Origin: Firmicutes bacterium UBA1426
GTDB lineage: Bacteria; Bacillota; Clostridia; Peptostreptococcales; Anaerovoracaceae
Assembly: GCA_002329675.1 (NCBI GenBank)
Contig: DCUA01000174.1
Span: 1-6,823 of the forward strand
DNA length: 6,823 nt
Reading direction: 5' to 3'
The position numbers and the translations under genes were made by a program. Below, one piece after another: positions 1 to 6,445 of this stretch. The notes under the pieces are model-generated. The model worked only from the letters and a program-made list of their open reading frames with translations, had not been told where the DNA came from and made no database searches. Position 1 is the stretch's first letter. Every line of letters begins with the position of its first letter.

Positions 1-260
1 ACCGAATATATAGCAGCAAAAAAGCCGATCAGCAGGACAATGTCCAGTACGATGATGCTCAAAGAATCCAGGTAGAAGAAGCCACCGTAGTGGGCATATT
101 CCACTGTTCCCTTTGCAATCACGTCTCCTGTCAAGGGCAGTGCTATCATCATCATCAGGCCGGAAGCCGTTAAGCTGATCACATGCAAAAATAACCTTTT
201 CTTCACAAGAAAAAACAGCAAAACGGAGATCAACGGTATGACTAACAGCAAAAAACCCAT
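1..260 (-). CDS. hyfF: Hydrogenase-4 component F-like antiporter subunit, N-terminal part (cut by window edge)
   Basis: The first 86 residues of a membrane protein whose remainder lies beyond the left edge. It starts with ATG at 260, 4 nt after the hyfE stop, with AAAGGA (268-273) 7 nt upstream inside the end of hyfE. Residues 1-19 and 26-42 are hydrophobic helices. They are followed by a polar segment and then YGGFFYLDSLS (58-68), leading into another helix. The pattern of aromatic residues, then YLDSLS or YVDALS, then a helix is typical of the N-terminus of HyfF and related NuoL/M/N-type ion-translocating subunits. In that family the protein sits in the cytoplasmic membrane and couples hydrogenase or formate-hydrogenlyase electron transfer to ion pumping. 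The position directly after hyfE matches the E-F order of E. coli hyf. The conserved Lys/Glu channel residues are not in the visible part, so the assignment rests on the N-terminal motif and gene order. Confidence 0.75.
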   Translation of the reverse strand, partial: MGFLLLVIPLISVLLFFLVKKRLFLHVISLTASGLMMMIALPLTGDVIAKGTVEYAHYGGFFYLDSLSIIVLDIVLLIGFFAAIYS

Positions 261-264
261 TCTA

Positions 265-921
265 TTATCCTTTCAATTTGTTTAACTTATCGATATTGAT
301 GGTGTCAAACTTGTCACTGATCTGATACACCATGATGCCCATGATCATAACCGCTGTGAGCATATCGATAAATATACCCATATCTACGATGAAGGGCATG
401 CCATCCGTAGCGAACATGGCGGTAATAAATATCCCGTTTTCCAGCACTAAAAAGCCGATGATCTGGCCGATGGCCTTTTTTCTGCTGATCATAAAGAACA
501 GACCGATCATGACCACCGATACGGAATTAATGATCTGTAAATCGTTGTACCCCTGGCTGATCCCATCGATGCTGGCGATACAAAAGTGGGTAAATACCAC
601 CAGACCGCAGCAAATCAAAACTAAAATAGGAATGTTCAGGATAAAATCCTTTTCCACTTTGTACTCCACGCCGGAATAGGTCCTGTTCAGCAATTTCGGG
701 ATGTAGATCACCTTCAGAACTACGATGACAAAGCAAACCACCAGCACATCAATACGCCCTTCCGATGTGATGCTTTGGATGCCCATGATGCCTGCGGCAA
801 GAGCGATGAAGGCCGACTGTATCCGGAAGGTCTTGATATAGGATTTGATCCTCTTGTTGGCCACCAGGACAAAAGAAGTCAAGAGGATAATAACCGATAA
901 TGTATCAAACAAACCAGACAT
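265..921 (-). CDS. hyfE: Hydrogenase-4 component E (NuoK-like membrane subunit)
   Basis: A 218-residue, strongly hydrophobic protein, close to the usual length of HyfE (about 216 in E. coli). About six or seven helices are visible, including roughly 5-22, 35-50, 57-75, 95-115, 130-145, 150-170 and 182-200. The C-terminal half carries the HyfE/NuoK-like hallmark: GFLVLENGIF (156-165) with a membrane-embedded Glu161, then a helix with Asp180 and Asp186 near IFIDMLTAVMIMGI. In the family this subunit supplies buried acidic residues to the ion path between the NuoH-like and antiporter-like subunits. The ATG at 921 is preceded by GGAGG with 5 nt spacing (GGGAGGCGGCC), placed inside the end of hyfC. 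The genes overlap by 17 nt, which suggests translational coupling. It ends with TAA, 4 nt before hyfF. Identity is well supported; the actual ion translocated is not known from sequence. Confidence 0.9.
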   Translation of the reverse strand: MSGLFDTLSVIILLTSFVLVANKRIKSYIKTFRIQSAFIALAAGIMGIQSITSEGRIDVLVVCFVIVVLKVIYIPKLLNRTYSGVEYKVEKDFILNIPILVLICCGLVVFTHFCIASIDGISQGYNDLQIINSVSVVMIGLFFMISRKKAIGQIIGFLVLENGIFITAMFATDGMPFIVDMGIFIDMLTAVMIMGIMVYQISDKFDTINIDKLNKLKG

Positions 922-1873
922 GGCCGCCTCCCATCAGAAAATATTGTAAAAATGCAAGGAACGAAAGTATGAAGGATAACGCCGCCAGGTTGGGTATGCT
1001 GAACAGGCGGAACTTCACCGTATTGATCTCCACCAAGGCTATCAAAACGGCAAGAAGGATCACTTTCAGTAAATAGATCAACAGCGAGAGCACCACGGCT
1101 CCGGCTCCTGCTATTCCGATGATCTGGTCATGTGGAACCAGCAGATTTACAAGGAGTGTCATAAATACCAGCTGTTTTATGGCAGCGCCGTATTCCATCA
1201 ATGCGAGATGTCGTCCCGAATATTCCAGAAGCATTGCCTCGTGAACCATGGTCAGTTCCAGATGTGTGGCCGGGTCATCTACGGGGATCCGCGCCGTTTC
1301 CATCATAATGATAGAAAGCAAAGCAAGAAATAGTAAAACCGTAGCAGGATGGGTCAGCGGAGTGCCTGTACTCTGCATAAACGTCATCATTCGATCTAAT
1401 GATGTAGATCCGGAAATAAGGCCTGCCGTGAACAGGCACACCAGGATGGACGGTTCCGCCAGGGAGGAGATCATAGCTTCTCTGCTGCTTCCCATACCGC
1501 CAAAAGTGCTCCCTGTATCCAGACCTGCTGCCATCATGAAGAATCTCCCCAGTGCAAAAACAGAGACCATCAGGATAAAGTCCCCGGGTATGCTGTTTGC
1601 CGGCGTGACCAACGTAGATACCGGCACAAGGAGAGCCGCGGCAAGAGCCGTGGAAAAGACCACATATGGTGCTGCTTTGTAGATCCAGGAGGACACATCC
1701 GAAACAACGGTGCCCTTCCTTATCAACTTATAAAGGTCATAGTACATCTGAAAAACCGGAGGTCCCGTCCTCTTCTGAGAAACGGCCTTGGCCTTTTTAA
1801 TGATACCGTTGACTAAAGGCGCCGTCAGCACTATCGTAAGTATCTGTATTATGATGTAGATGATATAACTCAT
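905..1873 (-). CDS. hyfC: Hydrogenase-4 component C / formate hydrogenlyase subunit 4 (NuoH-like)
   Basis: A 322-residue membrane protein of the NuoH/HyfC/HycD family (respiratory-chain NADH dehydrogenase subunit 1), which anchors the hydrophilic hydrogenase arm and links it to the ion-pumping subunits. Family signatures seen: RTGPP followed by YYDLYKLIRKG (about 35-54), matching the N-terminal cytoplasmic loop; GSSREAMISSLAEP (128-141); and the charged loop ARIPVDDPATHLELTM (194-209) followed by VHEAMLLEYSGRH (210-222), a hallmark of the hydrogenase branch. About eight hydrophobic helices are visible. The frame can be extended three codons to a TTG at 1882, but that codon directly abuts the AAAGGG ribosome binding site (1883-1888). 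The ATG at 1873 has 9 nt spacing and is preferred. The gap to the hyfB stop is 14 nt and the binding site touches that stop codon. The 3' end overlaps hyfE by 17 nt. It could be named HycD-like; the orthology group cannot be settled here. Confidence 0.92.
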   Translation of the reverse strand: MSYIIYIIIQILTIVLTAPLVNGIIKKAKAVSQKRTGPPVFQMYYDLYKLIRKGTVVSDVSSWIYKAAPYVVFSTALAAALLVPVSTLVTPANSIPGDFILMVSVFALGRFFMMAAGLDTGSTFGGMGSSREAMISSLAEPSILVCLFTAGLISGSTSLDRMMTFMQSTGTPLTHPATVLLFLALLSIIMMETARIPVDDPATHLELTMVHEAMLLEYSGRHLALMEYGAAIKQLVFMTLLVNLLVPHDQIIGIAGAGAVVLSLLIYLLKVILLAVLIALVEINTVKFRLFSIPNLAALSFILSFLAFLQYFLMGGGHVWFV

Positions 1874-1887
1874 ATCTTCCAACCCTT

Positions 1888-3930
1888 TTATACGAACCTG
1901 TTATAGGCCATCAATACCAAAATGGTAATAAAAATATAGATCAAATAGTTGTGGATGCTTCCCGTCTGAACAAGGAACTTCGCCTTTCTTGAAAAGGTCC
2001 TGACCCTTGAATAAGCGGGCAGATAAACGTATTTCTCAAAGATGGATTCCGATGCCACCTTGTACTCGATCCGGTCGGGGTAGTAATCTGTTCCACCAAT
2101 AGCCTCCGTCTTTCTTGAGGGTCGGAACAGGATGCGAAATACGATTTTTACAGGCTTGGAAAAGCCGGTGGCTGTGTACTGCATCCTGGAGTTGATCCCT
2201 TCAAATCCACAGTCCCAGGTGCCATACTTTCTTTCTATGTACTTGCCTCCATAGACCCGTATCGCTAGTAGGGCGAGCAGCGTAAGCACACCAAGAGCAA
2301 TAAGGATTTCAAATGGAGAGATTGCTGTGCCGGTCAGATCCATGGAGTACCAGGTAATCACAAAGCCTCCCTGCAATTGATCAAAGACAGACCTGCCGAT
2401 CAGTTCACCAGCCACTCCGTCGATGAGGCGGATGATGACCAAGGGAAAAGTTCCCAAAAGCAGACAGAGAGCCGCCAAAATACCCATCCCTGCGTTCATT
2501 ACGACGGGTACCTCTTCAACATGAGATATCTCTTCGCTCCTTGGAAGACCCAGGAAGGAAATGCCGAAGAGCTTCACAAAGCACGCCGCAGCTAATGCCC
2601 CCGCCAGGCCTAAGGCTGCTACAGCTAAGATAAACAGTATGTTAGTTCCCGGTTGCCCAGGGCTGATGTATGCGAAAATGGATTGATAGGTAAGCCATTC
2701 GCTGATAAACCCATTGAAGGGCACGATTGCCGATATTGCCAGGGAAAAGCACAAGACCAGCAGTGCCGTGATCGGCATGGACTTGATCAATCCGCCCAGC
2801 TTTTCTATGTCTTTTGTTCCCGTTGCATAATGAACGGATCCGGCGCCAAGGAACAAACCACCTTTGAAGAAGGTGTGATTTACCGCGTGGAGAGTGGAGG
2901 CAATGAGGGCTAAAGCCCCAACCGTTTCATTGCCTTGTGCCAAAGCTGTAAAGCTGACTCCAAGCCCTATCAGTATGATCCCTATGTTTTCCACACTGCT
3001 GTAAGCCAGAAGCTTTTTGATGTCCTGCTCCATAAGAGCGTAAGCCACTCCCAGTACGGCAGAAACAATACCAACACCTATGAGCAACGCACCCCACCAG
3101 ACATGCTGTACCCCCAGGAAATCCAATAAGAAACGGATCAATCCATAGATCGCAGTCTTGATCATGATACCGGACATGAGTGCGGATACATTACTTGGTG
3201 CTGCGGGATGAGCGTAGGGCAGCCATATGTGCACAGGAATTGCTCCGGCTTTCGTACCGAACCCGAGCACAAACAGGATAAAAATAATGTTTTTGGCCGT
3301 ATCCGGTATGGCATCCGAGCTGCCAAACAAGTCGAATGACTTGGTATAGCTATAGATGATCATGAACCCGATGAGAAGGAAAGCCGTTGCGATATGAGTC
3401 ATGACGATATACAAGGTGCCTGCTCGTTGATTCTCCATCCGTTCCGACTCGAAAATGACGAGGAAGTAGGACAATAACGACATGGCTTCCCAGGCTATAT
3501 AGAAAAACACCGCATTTGAAGAGGTGAAGACAAATATCATTGATAAAATAAATGTTATGTACAGAAAGTTAAAAAGCCCAACCTTCCTCTTTCCGTAGTA
3601 ATGAGAGATGTATCCTATGGAGTAGATAGAGACACACACCACGAGGACAGATAAAACCATCAGAAACAGAGCAGAAAGATTATCGATCTTCATTTCCAAA
3701 GCGAGGAAAGGCAGAGTGGATCGAAGTAACCCGATCTGTATGAGACCGCTTGCGCCAAGGAGCTTCATCACAGAAGCAACCATGAGGAGCAACCCGGAAG
3801 CGATGCAGATGCCATTAGATACCAGGTTGCACAGTCTGTCTCTCTTACCCAGCGCCAGAGCAGCCAGAGCCCCTATTGTAAATAACAATACGGACATTTG
3901 TATGTAATTTTCTATCTGCAATGCACCCAT
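1888..3930 (-). CDS. hyfB: Hydrogenase-4 component B (HycC/NuoL-type ion-translocating subunit)
   Basis: A 680-residue polytopic membrane protein, close to E. coli HyfB (672). It belongs to the proton-conducting membrane transporter family (NuoL/M/N, Mrp antiporters). Visible hallmarks: YIAWEAMSLLSYF (144-156) with the conserved helix-5 Glu148; GFGTKAGAIPVHIWLPYAHP (223-242) with the channel Lys227; PSNVSALMSGIMIKTAIYG (245-263), with Lys258; HAVNHTFFKGGLF (348-360) with Lys356; and PFNGFISEW (404-412). The C-terminal cytoplasmic stretch YGTWDCGFEG (569-578), followed by a QYTATGFSKP segment, is specific to the HyfB/HycC hydrogenase branch rather than NuoL. A final helix lies near the C-terminus. 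The open frame extends upstream to a TTG at 4011, but the extension would begin about at the predicted transcription start. AGGAGG lies upstream of the ATG at 3930, so this start is used. It is the first gene of the hyfB-C-E-F operon. No hyfA-like ferredoxin gene precedes it. Confidence 0.93.
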   Translation of the reverse strand: MGALQIENYIQMSVLLFTIGALAALALGKRDRLCNLVSNGICIASGLLLMVASVMKLLGASGLIQIGLLRSTLPFLALEMKIDNLSALFLMVLSVLVVCVSIYSIGYISHYYGKRKVGLFNFLYITFILSMIFVFTSSNAVFFYIAWEAMSLLSYFLVIFESERMENQRAGTLYIVMTHIATAFLLIGFMIIYSYTKSFDLFGSSDAIPDTAKNIIFILFVLGFGTKAGAIPVHIWLPYAHPAAPSNVSALMSGIMIKTAIYGLIRFLLDFLGVQHVWWGALLIGVGIVSAVLGVAYALMEQDIKKLLAYSSVENIGIILIGLGVSFTALAQGNETVGALALIASTLHAVNHTFFKGGLFLGAGSVHYATGTKDIEKLGGLIKSMPITALLVLCFSLAISAIVPFNGFISEWLTYQSIFAYISPGQPGTNILFILAVAALGLAGALAAACFVKLFGISFLGLPRSEEISHVEEVPVVMNAGMGILAALCLLLGTFPLVIIRLIDGVAGELIGRSVFDQLQGGFVITWYSMDLTGTAISPFEILIALGVLTLLALLAIRVYGGKYIERKYGTWDCGFEGINSRMQYTATGFSKPVKIVFRILFRPSRKTEAIGGTDYYPDRIEYKVASESIFEKYVYLPAYSRVRTFSRKAKFLVQTGSIHNYLIYIFITILVLMAYNRFV

Positions 3931-3942
3931 TGAGAAACATGA

Positions 3943-3948
3943 CCTCCT
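3943..3948 (-). promoter_or_regulatory. Ribosome binding site of hyfB (wide spacing)
   Basis: A perfect AGGAGG on the minus strand. It lies 12 nt from the chosen hyfB ATG at 3930, which is longer than the usual 5-9 nt. A second ATG at 3940 sits only 2 nt from the motif and is out of frame with hyfB; it would open a short overlapping frame. The next in-frame ATG (3897) has no binding site. The 3930 start therefore remains the best choice, with the wide spacing noted. Confidence 0.7.
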
Positions 3949-4020
3949 GCTATAATGAACGCCAAGAAAAGAAAAAATAAGGACCAACAAAACCCTATCA
4001 GTTGCTCCCAACCGGCTTTA

Positions 4021-4049
4021 ATTGTAGTACAAGAACAATTTTTTGTCAA
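4021..4049 (-). promoter_or_regulatory. Housekeeping-type promoter of the hyfB-C-E-F operon
   Basis: On the minus strand, TTGACA (4049-4044, perfect -35) is followed by a spacer of exactly 17 bp and TACAAT (4026-4021, five of six to the -10 consensus). Transcription would start near 4014. This gives a leader of about 84 nt before the hyfB ATG at 3930 and rules out the upstream TTG at 4011 as a normal start. The near-consensus elements suggest substantial basal transcription by the main sigma factor. A small GTTG-GGAG-CAAC stem-loop lies early in the leader, too weak to call a regulator. Confidence 0.8.
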
Positions 4050-4075
4050 TGTAGCAGCGGGCTGATTTTGAAGAT

Positions 4076-4104
4076 GTGAATCACGGGTATAGATTAATTA
4101 TTAT
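4076..4104 (+). promoter_or_regulatory. Possible weak promoter for the DUF438-msrAB operon
   Basis: GTGAAT (4076-4081, three of six matches to TTGACA) and TATTAT (4099-4104, five of six to TATAAT) are spaced 17 bp. A start near 4111 would leave a leader of about 90 nt. The poor -35 would fit a promoter needing an activator, and a short GTGA-A-TCAC palindrome covers it (4076-4084). This is the best candidate I see upstream of 4204, but it is weak. The -35 element of the opposing hyf promoter lies about 25 bp away, so the two promoters would be back to back. Confidence 0.3.
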
Positions 4105-4190
4105 GCTCATCTCTTGCTTACTAGAGAGCTGCTATGAAATGGGCGGATTTGGTTAAGATAAGAGAAGAATCACTGTATATTGCTGTTTAC

Positions 4191-4197
4191 AAGGAGG
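4191..4197 (+). promoter_or_regulatory. Strong ribosome binding site deciding the DUF438 gene start
   Basis: AAGGAGG ends 6 nt before the ATG at 4204. The reading frame stays open upstream to a TTG at 4180, but that codon precedes the binding site, so the eight extra residues are rejected. Confidence 0.9.
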
Positions 4198-4203
4198 GTT
4201 ACT

Positions 4204-5427
4204 ATGAGCGAAGTGATCAATAACAGGGAATATCGGCAAAAAGTCCTGAAAGAGCTGATCGGAGAGCTCCATGAAGGCAAGAGTGTAGATGAAGTTAAGG
4301 CCAGGTTTGAAAAAATGATTGACGGAGTGTCTGCTTCCGAAATTTCGGAAATGGAGCAAGCACTGATTCGGGAAGGAATGCCCGTGTCTGAGGTGCAACG
4401 CCTCTGCGATGTTCATGCAGCGGTATTCAAAGGCTCCATTGAGGAGATCCACCGCCCGGAAAGCGAGGCAGATACTCCGGGACATCCAATACACACATTC
4501 AAAGAAGAAAACAGAGCACTTGAAGCTCTGGTTAACGAAAAGCTCCTTCCTGCCGTAAAGAATGCTGAATCTGAGGACAGCGTGGACTATGCCAGCCTCT
4601 TATCCGATATATTCAGAGAGCTTTGGGAGATTGACAAACATTACTCCAGGAAAGAAAATCTTCTATTCCCCTATATGGAGAAGTACGATATCACTGCACC
4701 CCCTAAGGTCATGTGGGGAGTAGATGATGAAATAAGGGCACAGATCAAAGAAGTAATGGCCCTGTTGAAGGATAGTAATGCAGACAAGAAGGAAATCCTG
4801 GAGAAAGCGGCGGCCGCTGGAGATCGTGTTCTTGAAATGATATTTAAGGAGGAGAACATCCTCTTCCCCATGGTCCTGGAAACCTTGACGGAAGATGAAT
4901 GGATGGAAATCGAAAAATCCAGTGATGAGATCGGCTACTGCCTTTATAAGCCTGCCATGCGGTGGCTGCCCATGAGAACCGAGGCATCCGGCGCAGAGAA
5001 ACCCAAAGTTGAAGAGACTGCCGGCTATGTGCATTTTGATGCAGGCTTTATGCTTCCTGAGGAGATCAACGCTCTGCTGAATACCCTCCCTATCGATATG
5101 ACTTTTGTGGATAAGAACGGAGAAGTCAAGTACTTTTCTCAAGGGAAGGAGCGGATCTTTGCAAGACCTAAAACAATTATCGGAAGACAGGTCAGCAATT
5201 GCCATCCCCCCGCCAGCGCCCATATCGTAGAAGGCATAGTTGCCGACCTCATGTCAGGAAAGAAGGATCACGAGGATTTCTGGATCAAAATGGGTGAAAA
5301 GTACGTCTATATCCGCTACTTTGCCGTAAGAAACGCGAAGGGTGAATATCTGGGTACGGTAGAAGTGTCTCAGGACATCAAGCCCATTCAGGATATCACC
5401 GGAGAGAAGAGATTGGTGGAAGATTAA
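4204..5427 (+). CDS. DUF438 / hemerythrin-like / PAS domain protein
   Basis: A 407-residue soluble protein with no signal peptide or membrane helix. Domains in order: an N-terminal helical DUF438 region (about 8-80); a hemerythrin-like HHE four-helix region (about 90-235), with [11 protein letters not shown] (93-103), [11 protein letters not shown] (146-156), [10 protein letters not shown] (169-178) and FKEENILFP (214-222); a linker containing DEIGYC (241-246); and a C-terminal PAS domain (about 286-395), with [18 protein letters not shown] (295-312), [10 protein letters not shown] (327-336) and [21 protein letters not shown] (371-391 region). This matches COG2461-type proteins. Their role is uncertain; sensing of redox state, metal or small gases is usually proposed because of the HHE and PAS modules. 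Candidate ligands are His94, His97, His146, Glu151, Glu216 and Glu217. Several canonical hemerythrin histidines are absent. No output domain (kinase, DNA-binding) is present. It is the first gene of a two-gene operon; its TAA overlaps the msrAB ATG by one base, so the two proteins are probably made together. Confidence 0.88.
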   Translation: MSEVINNREYRQKVLKELIGELHEGKSVDEVKARFEKMIDGVSASEISEMEQALIREGMPVSEVQRLCDVHAAVFKGSIEEIHRPESEADTPGHPIHTFKEENRALEALVNEKLLPAVKNAESEDSVDYASLLSDIFRELWEIDKHYSRKENLLFPYMEKYDITAPPKVMWGVDDEIRAQIKEVMALLKDSNADKKEILEKAAAAGDRVLEMIFKEENILFPMVLETLTEDEWMEIEKSSDEIGYCLYKPAMRWLPMRTEASGAEKPKVEETAGYVHFDAGFMLPEEINALLNTLPIDMTFVDKNGEVKYFSQGKERIFARPKTIIGRQVSNCHPPASAHIVEGIVADLMSGKKDHEDFWIKMGEKYVYIRYFAVRNAKGEYLGTVEVSQDIKPIQDITGEKRLVED

Positions 5428-6377
5428 TGACAAAAGAAATCTATCTTGCCGGAGGCTGTTTCTGGGGAACAGAGAAGTACTTAAAATCCCTTCCGGGAGT
5501 TAAAAGGACGGACGTGGGTTATGCAAACGGCAGCACAGAAAACCCCAGCTATGAGGATGTGTGCCACAGAAATACCGGGCATGCAGAAACCGTTCGGGTT
5601 TTATATGCTCCCGAAGAGATCAGCCTCACCCATATCCTGCACATGTATTTTGATGTGATCGATCCCACCTCTCTTAATCGGCAGGGCAACGATATAGGAA
5701 GTCAGTATCGGACGGGTATCTATTATGTGGATCCGGAGGATGAATCGATTATCCGGGCTGCCGTTTCCAAGCTGCAGGAAAAATACGAGAAACCCATAGC
5801 CATCGAAATTAAACCTTTAGAGAACTACTATTTAGCGGAAGAGTACCATCAAGACTATTTGACAAAAAACCCCGGTGGCTATTGCCATATCGGTGCCGCT
5901 GCTTTCGATAAGGCGAGCCGGGCTCTCGTGGACCCATCGGAATACAAAGTTCCGGATGATGCTGAATTGAAGGATAGGTTGACGGGTCTCCAATACCGGG
6001 TAACTCGTGAAAATGGTACGGAACCTCCCTACCATAATGAATTTCACGACCGCTTTTCGCCTGGTATTTATGTGGATATTATTACCGGAGAACCCCTCTT
6101 CACTTCATCCGATAAGTTTGAGGCTTGTGGATGGCCCAGCTTTTCAAAGCCTCTGGATCCCTCTGTGATCAGGACAAAGCGGGACCTGTCGCACGGAATG
6201 GTCAGAGAAGAGGTACGAAGCCGGGTCGGAGACAGTCATTTGGGACATGTCTTCCCTGACGGTCCAAAAGAAGCAGGCGGGCTGCGCTATTGTATCAACA
6301 GTGCAGCCCTGCGGTTTATCCCTGAAGAGGAGATGGAATCCCAGGGTTATGGTAAATACCTGCATTTAGTCAAATAA
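5427..6377 (+). CDS. msrAB: Bifunctional peptide-methionine sulfoxide reductase MsrA/MsrB
   Basis: A 316-residue fusion that repairs both the S (MsrA) and R (MsrB) epimers of methionine sulfoxide in proteins, using thioredoxin-type reductants. The MsrA domain (about 3-158) has [11 protein letters not shown] with catalytic Cys11, GHAETV (51-56), [22 protein letters not shown] (79-100 region), and NPGGYCHIG with Cys153, a probable resolving cysteine. The MsrB domain (about 181-305) has [19 protein letters not shown] (213-231 region), ACGWPSF (233-239), [15 protein letters not shown] (266-280) and [11 protein letters not shown] (287-297). Cys289 is the catalytic residue and Cys234 the likely resolving one. 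The two CxxC pairs that bind zinc in many MsrBs are missing, so this is the zinc-free form common in fusions. No signal peptide, so cytoplasmic. The ATG overlaps the upstream TAA (TAATG) and has GGTGGA 6 nt upstream, indicating translational coupling. The last gene before a palindrome and a convergent gene. Confidence 0.95.
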   Translation: MTKEIYLAGGCFWGTEKYLKSLPGVKRTDVGYANGSTENPSYEDVCHRNTGHAETVRVLYAPEEISLTHILHMYFDVIDPTSLNRQGNDIGSQYRTGIYYVDPEDESIIRAAVSKLQEKYEKPIAIEIKPLENYYLAEEYHQDYLTKNPGGYCHIGAAAFDKASRALVDPSEYKVPDDAELKDRLTGLQYRVTRENGTEPPYHNEFHDRFSPGIYVDIITGEPLFTSSDKFEACGWPSFSKPLDPSVIRTKRDLSHGMVREEVRSRVGDSHLGHVFPDGPKEAGGLRYCINSAALRFIPEEEMESQGYGKYLHLVK

Positions 6378-6387
6378 GCCTAAAAAT

Positions 6388-6439
6388 AATAGGGACAGAT
6401 TTTTTGATTTTATATCCGAATAAAAAACCTGTCCCTATT
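6388..6439. repeat. Inverted repeat with GGGACAG core between convergent genes
   Basis: The left arm AATAGGGACAGATTTTTT (6388-6405) and right arm AAAAAACCTGTCCCTATT (6422-6439) are 18-bp complementary sequences with one mismatch (A6399 against C6428), around a 16-nt AT-rich loop. It fills most of the 68-bp gap between the stops of msrAB and the dehydrogenase gene. Either strand could form a long hairpin. The T runs lie inside the stem, not after it, so it is not a classic intrinsic terminator, although it may end transcription from both sides. GGGACAG-centred palindromes are reminiscent of dispersed REP-type repeats mobilised by REP-associated tyrosine transposases; this is inference, as only one copy is visible here. 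Confidence 0.75.
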
Positions 6440-6445
6440 TATCCC

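Noticed and set aside
1248..1682. A 144-codon plus-strand open frame opposite hyfC
   Set aside because: Antisense shadow of a strongly conserved membrane gene; the translation has no recognisable motif.
1874..1882. Three-codon extension of HyfC from a TTG at 1882
   Set aside because: The TTG directly abuts the AAAGGG binding site, giving no spacing; the ATG at 1873 has 9 nt.
3931..4011. N-terminal extension of HyfB from a TTG at 4011
   Set aside because: The extension would begin at about the predicted transcription start and translate the AGGAGG binding site itself; the extra residues do not resemble the family N-terminus.
4066..4090. An Fnr/Crp-like operator near TTGAAGATGTGAATCAC
   Set aside because: The half-sites do not have the spacing of an Fnr (N4) or Crp (N6) site; only a short GTGA-A-TCAC palindrome remains.
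4105..4129. A possible hairpin (CTCT against AGAG) upstream of the DUF438 gene
   Set aside because: Only four continuous pairs with a bulged extension; no U run and no riboswitch-like structure.
4052..4134. A 7-bp inverted pair TAGCAGC / GCTGCTA
   Set aside because: The arms are about 70 bp apart and short enough to arise by chance.
4153..4494. A 113-codon minus-strand frame that crosses the intergenic region into the DUF438 gene
   Set aside because: Mostly antisense to the DUF438 N-terminal coding region, with no motif and no identifiable start signals.
4663..5223. A 186-codon minus-strand open frame opposite the DUF438 gene
   Set aside because: It lies wholly antisense to a gene with clear domains, its translation shows no recognisable family or sensible hydrophobic pattern, and no suitable ribosome binding site was seen.
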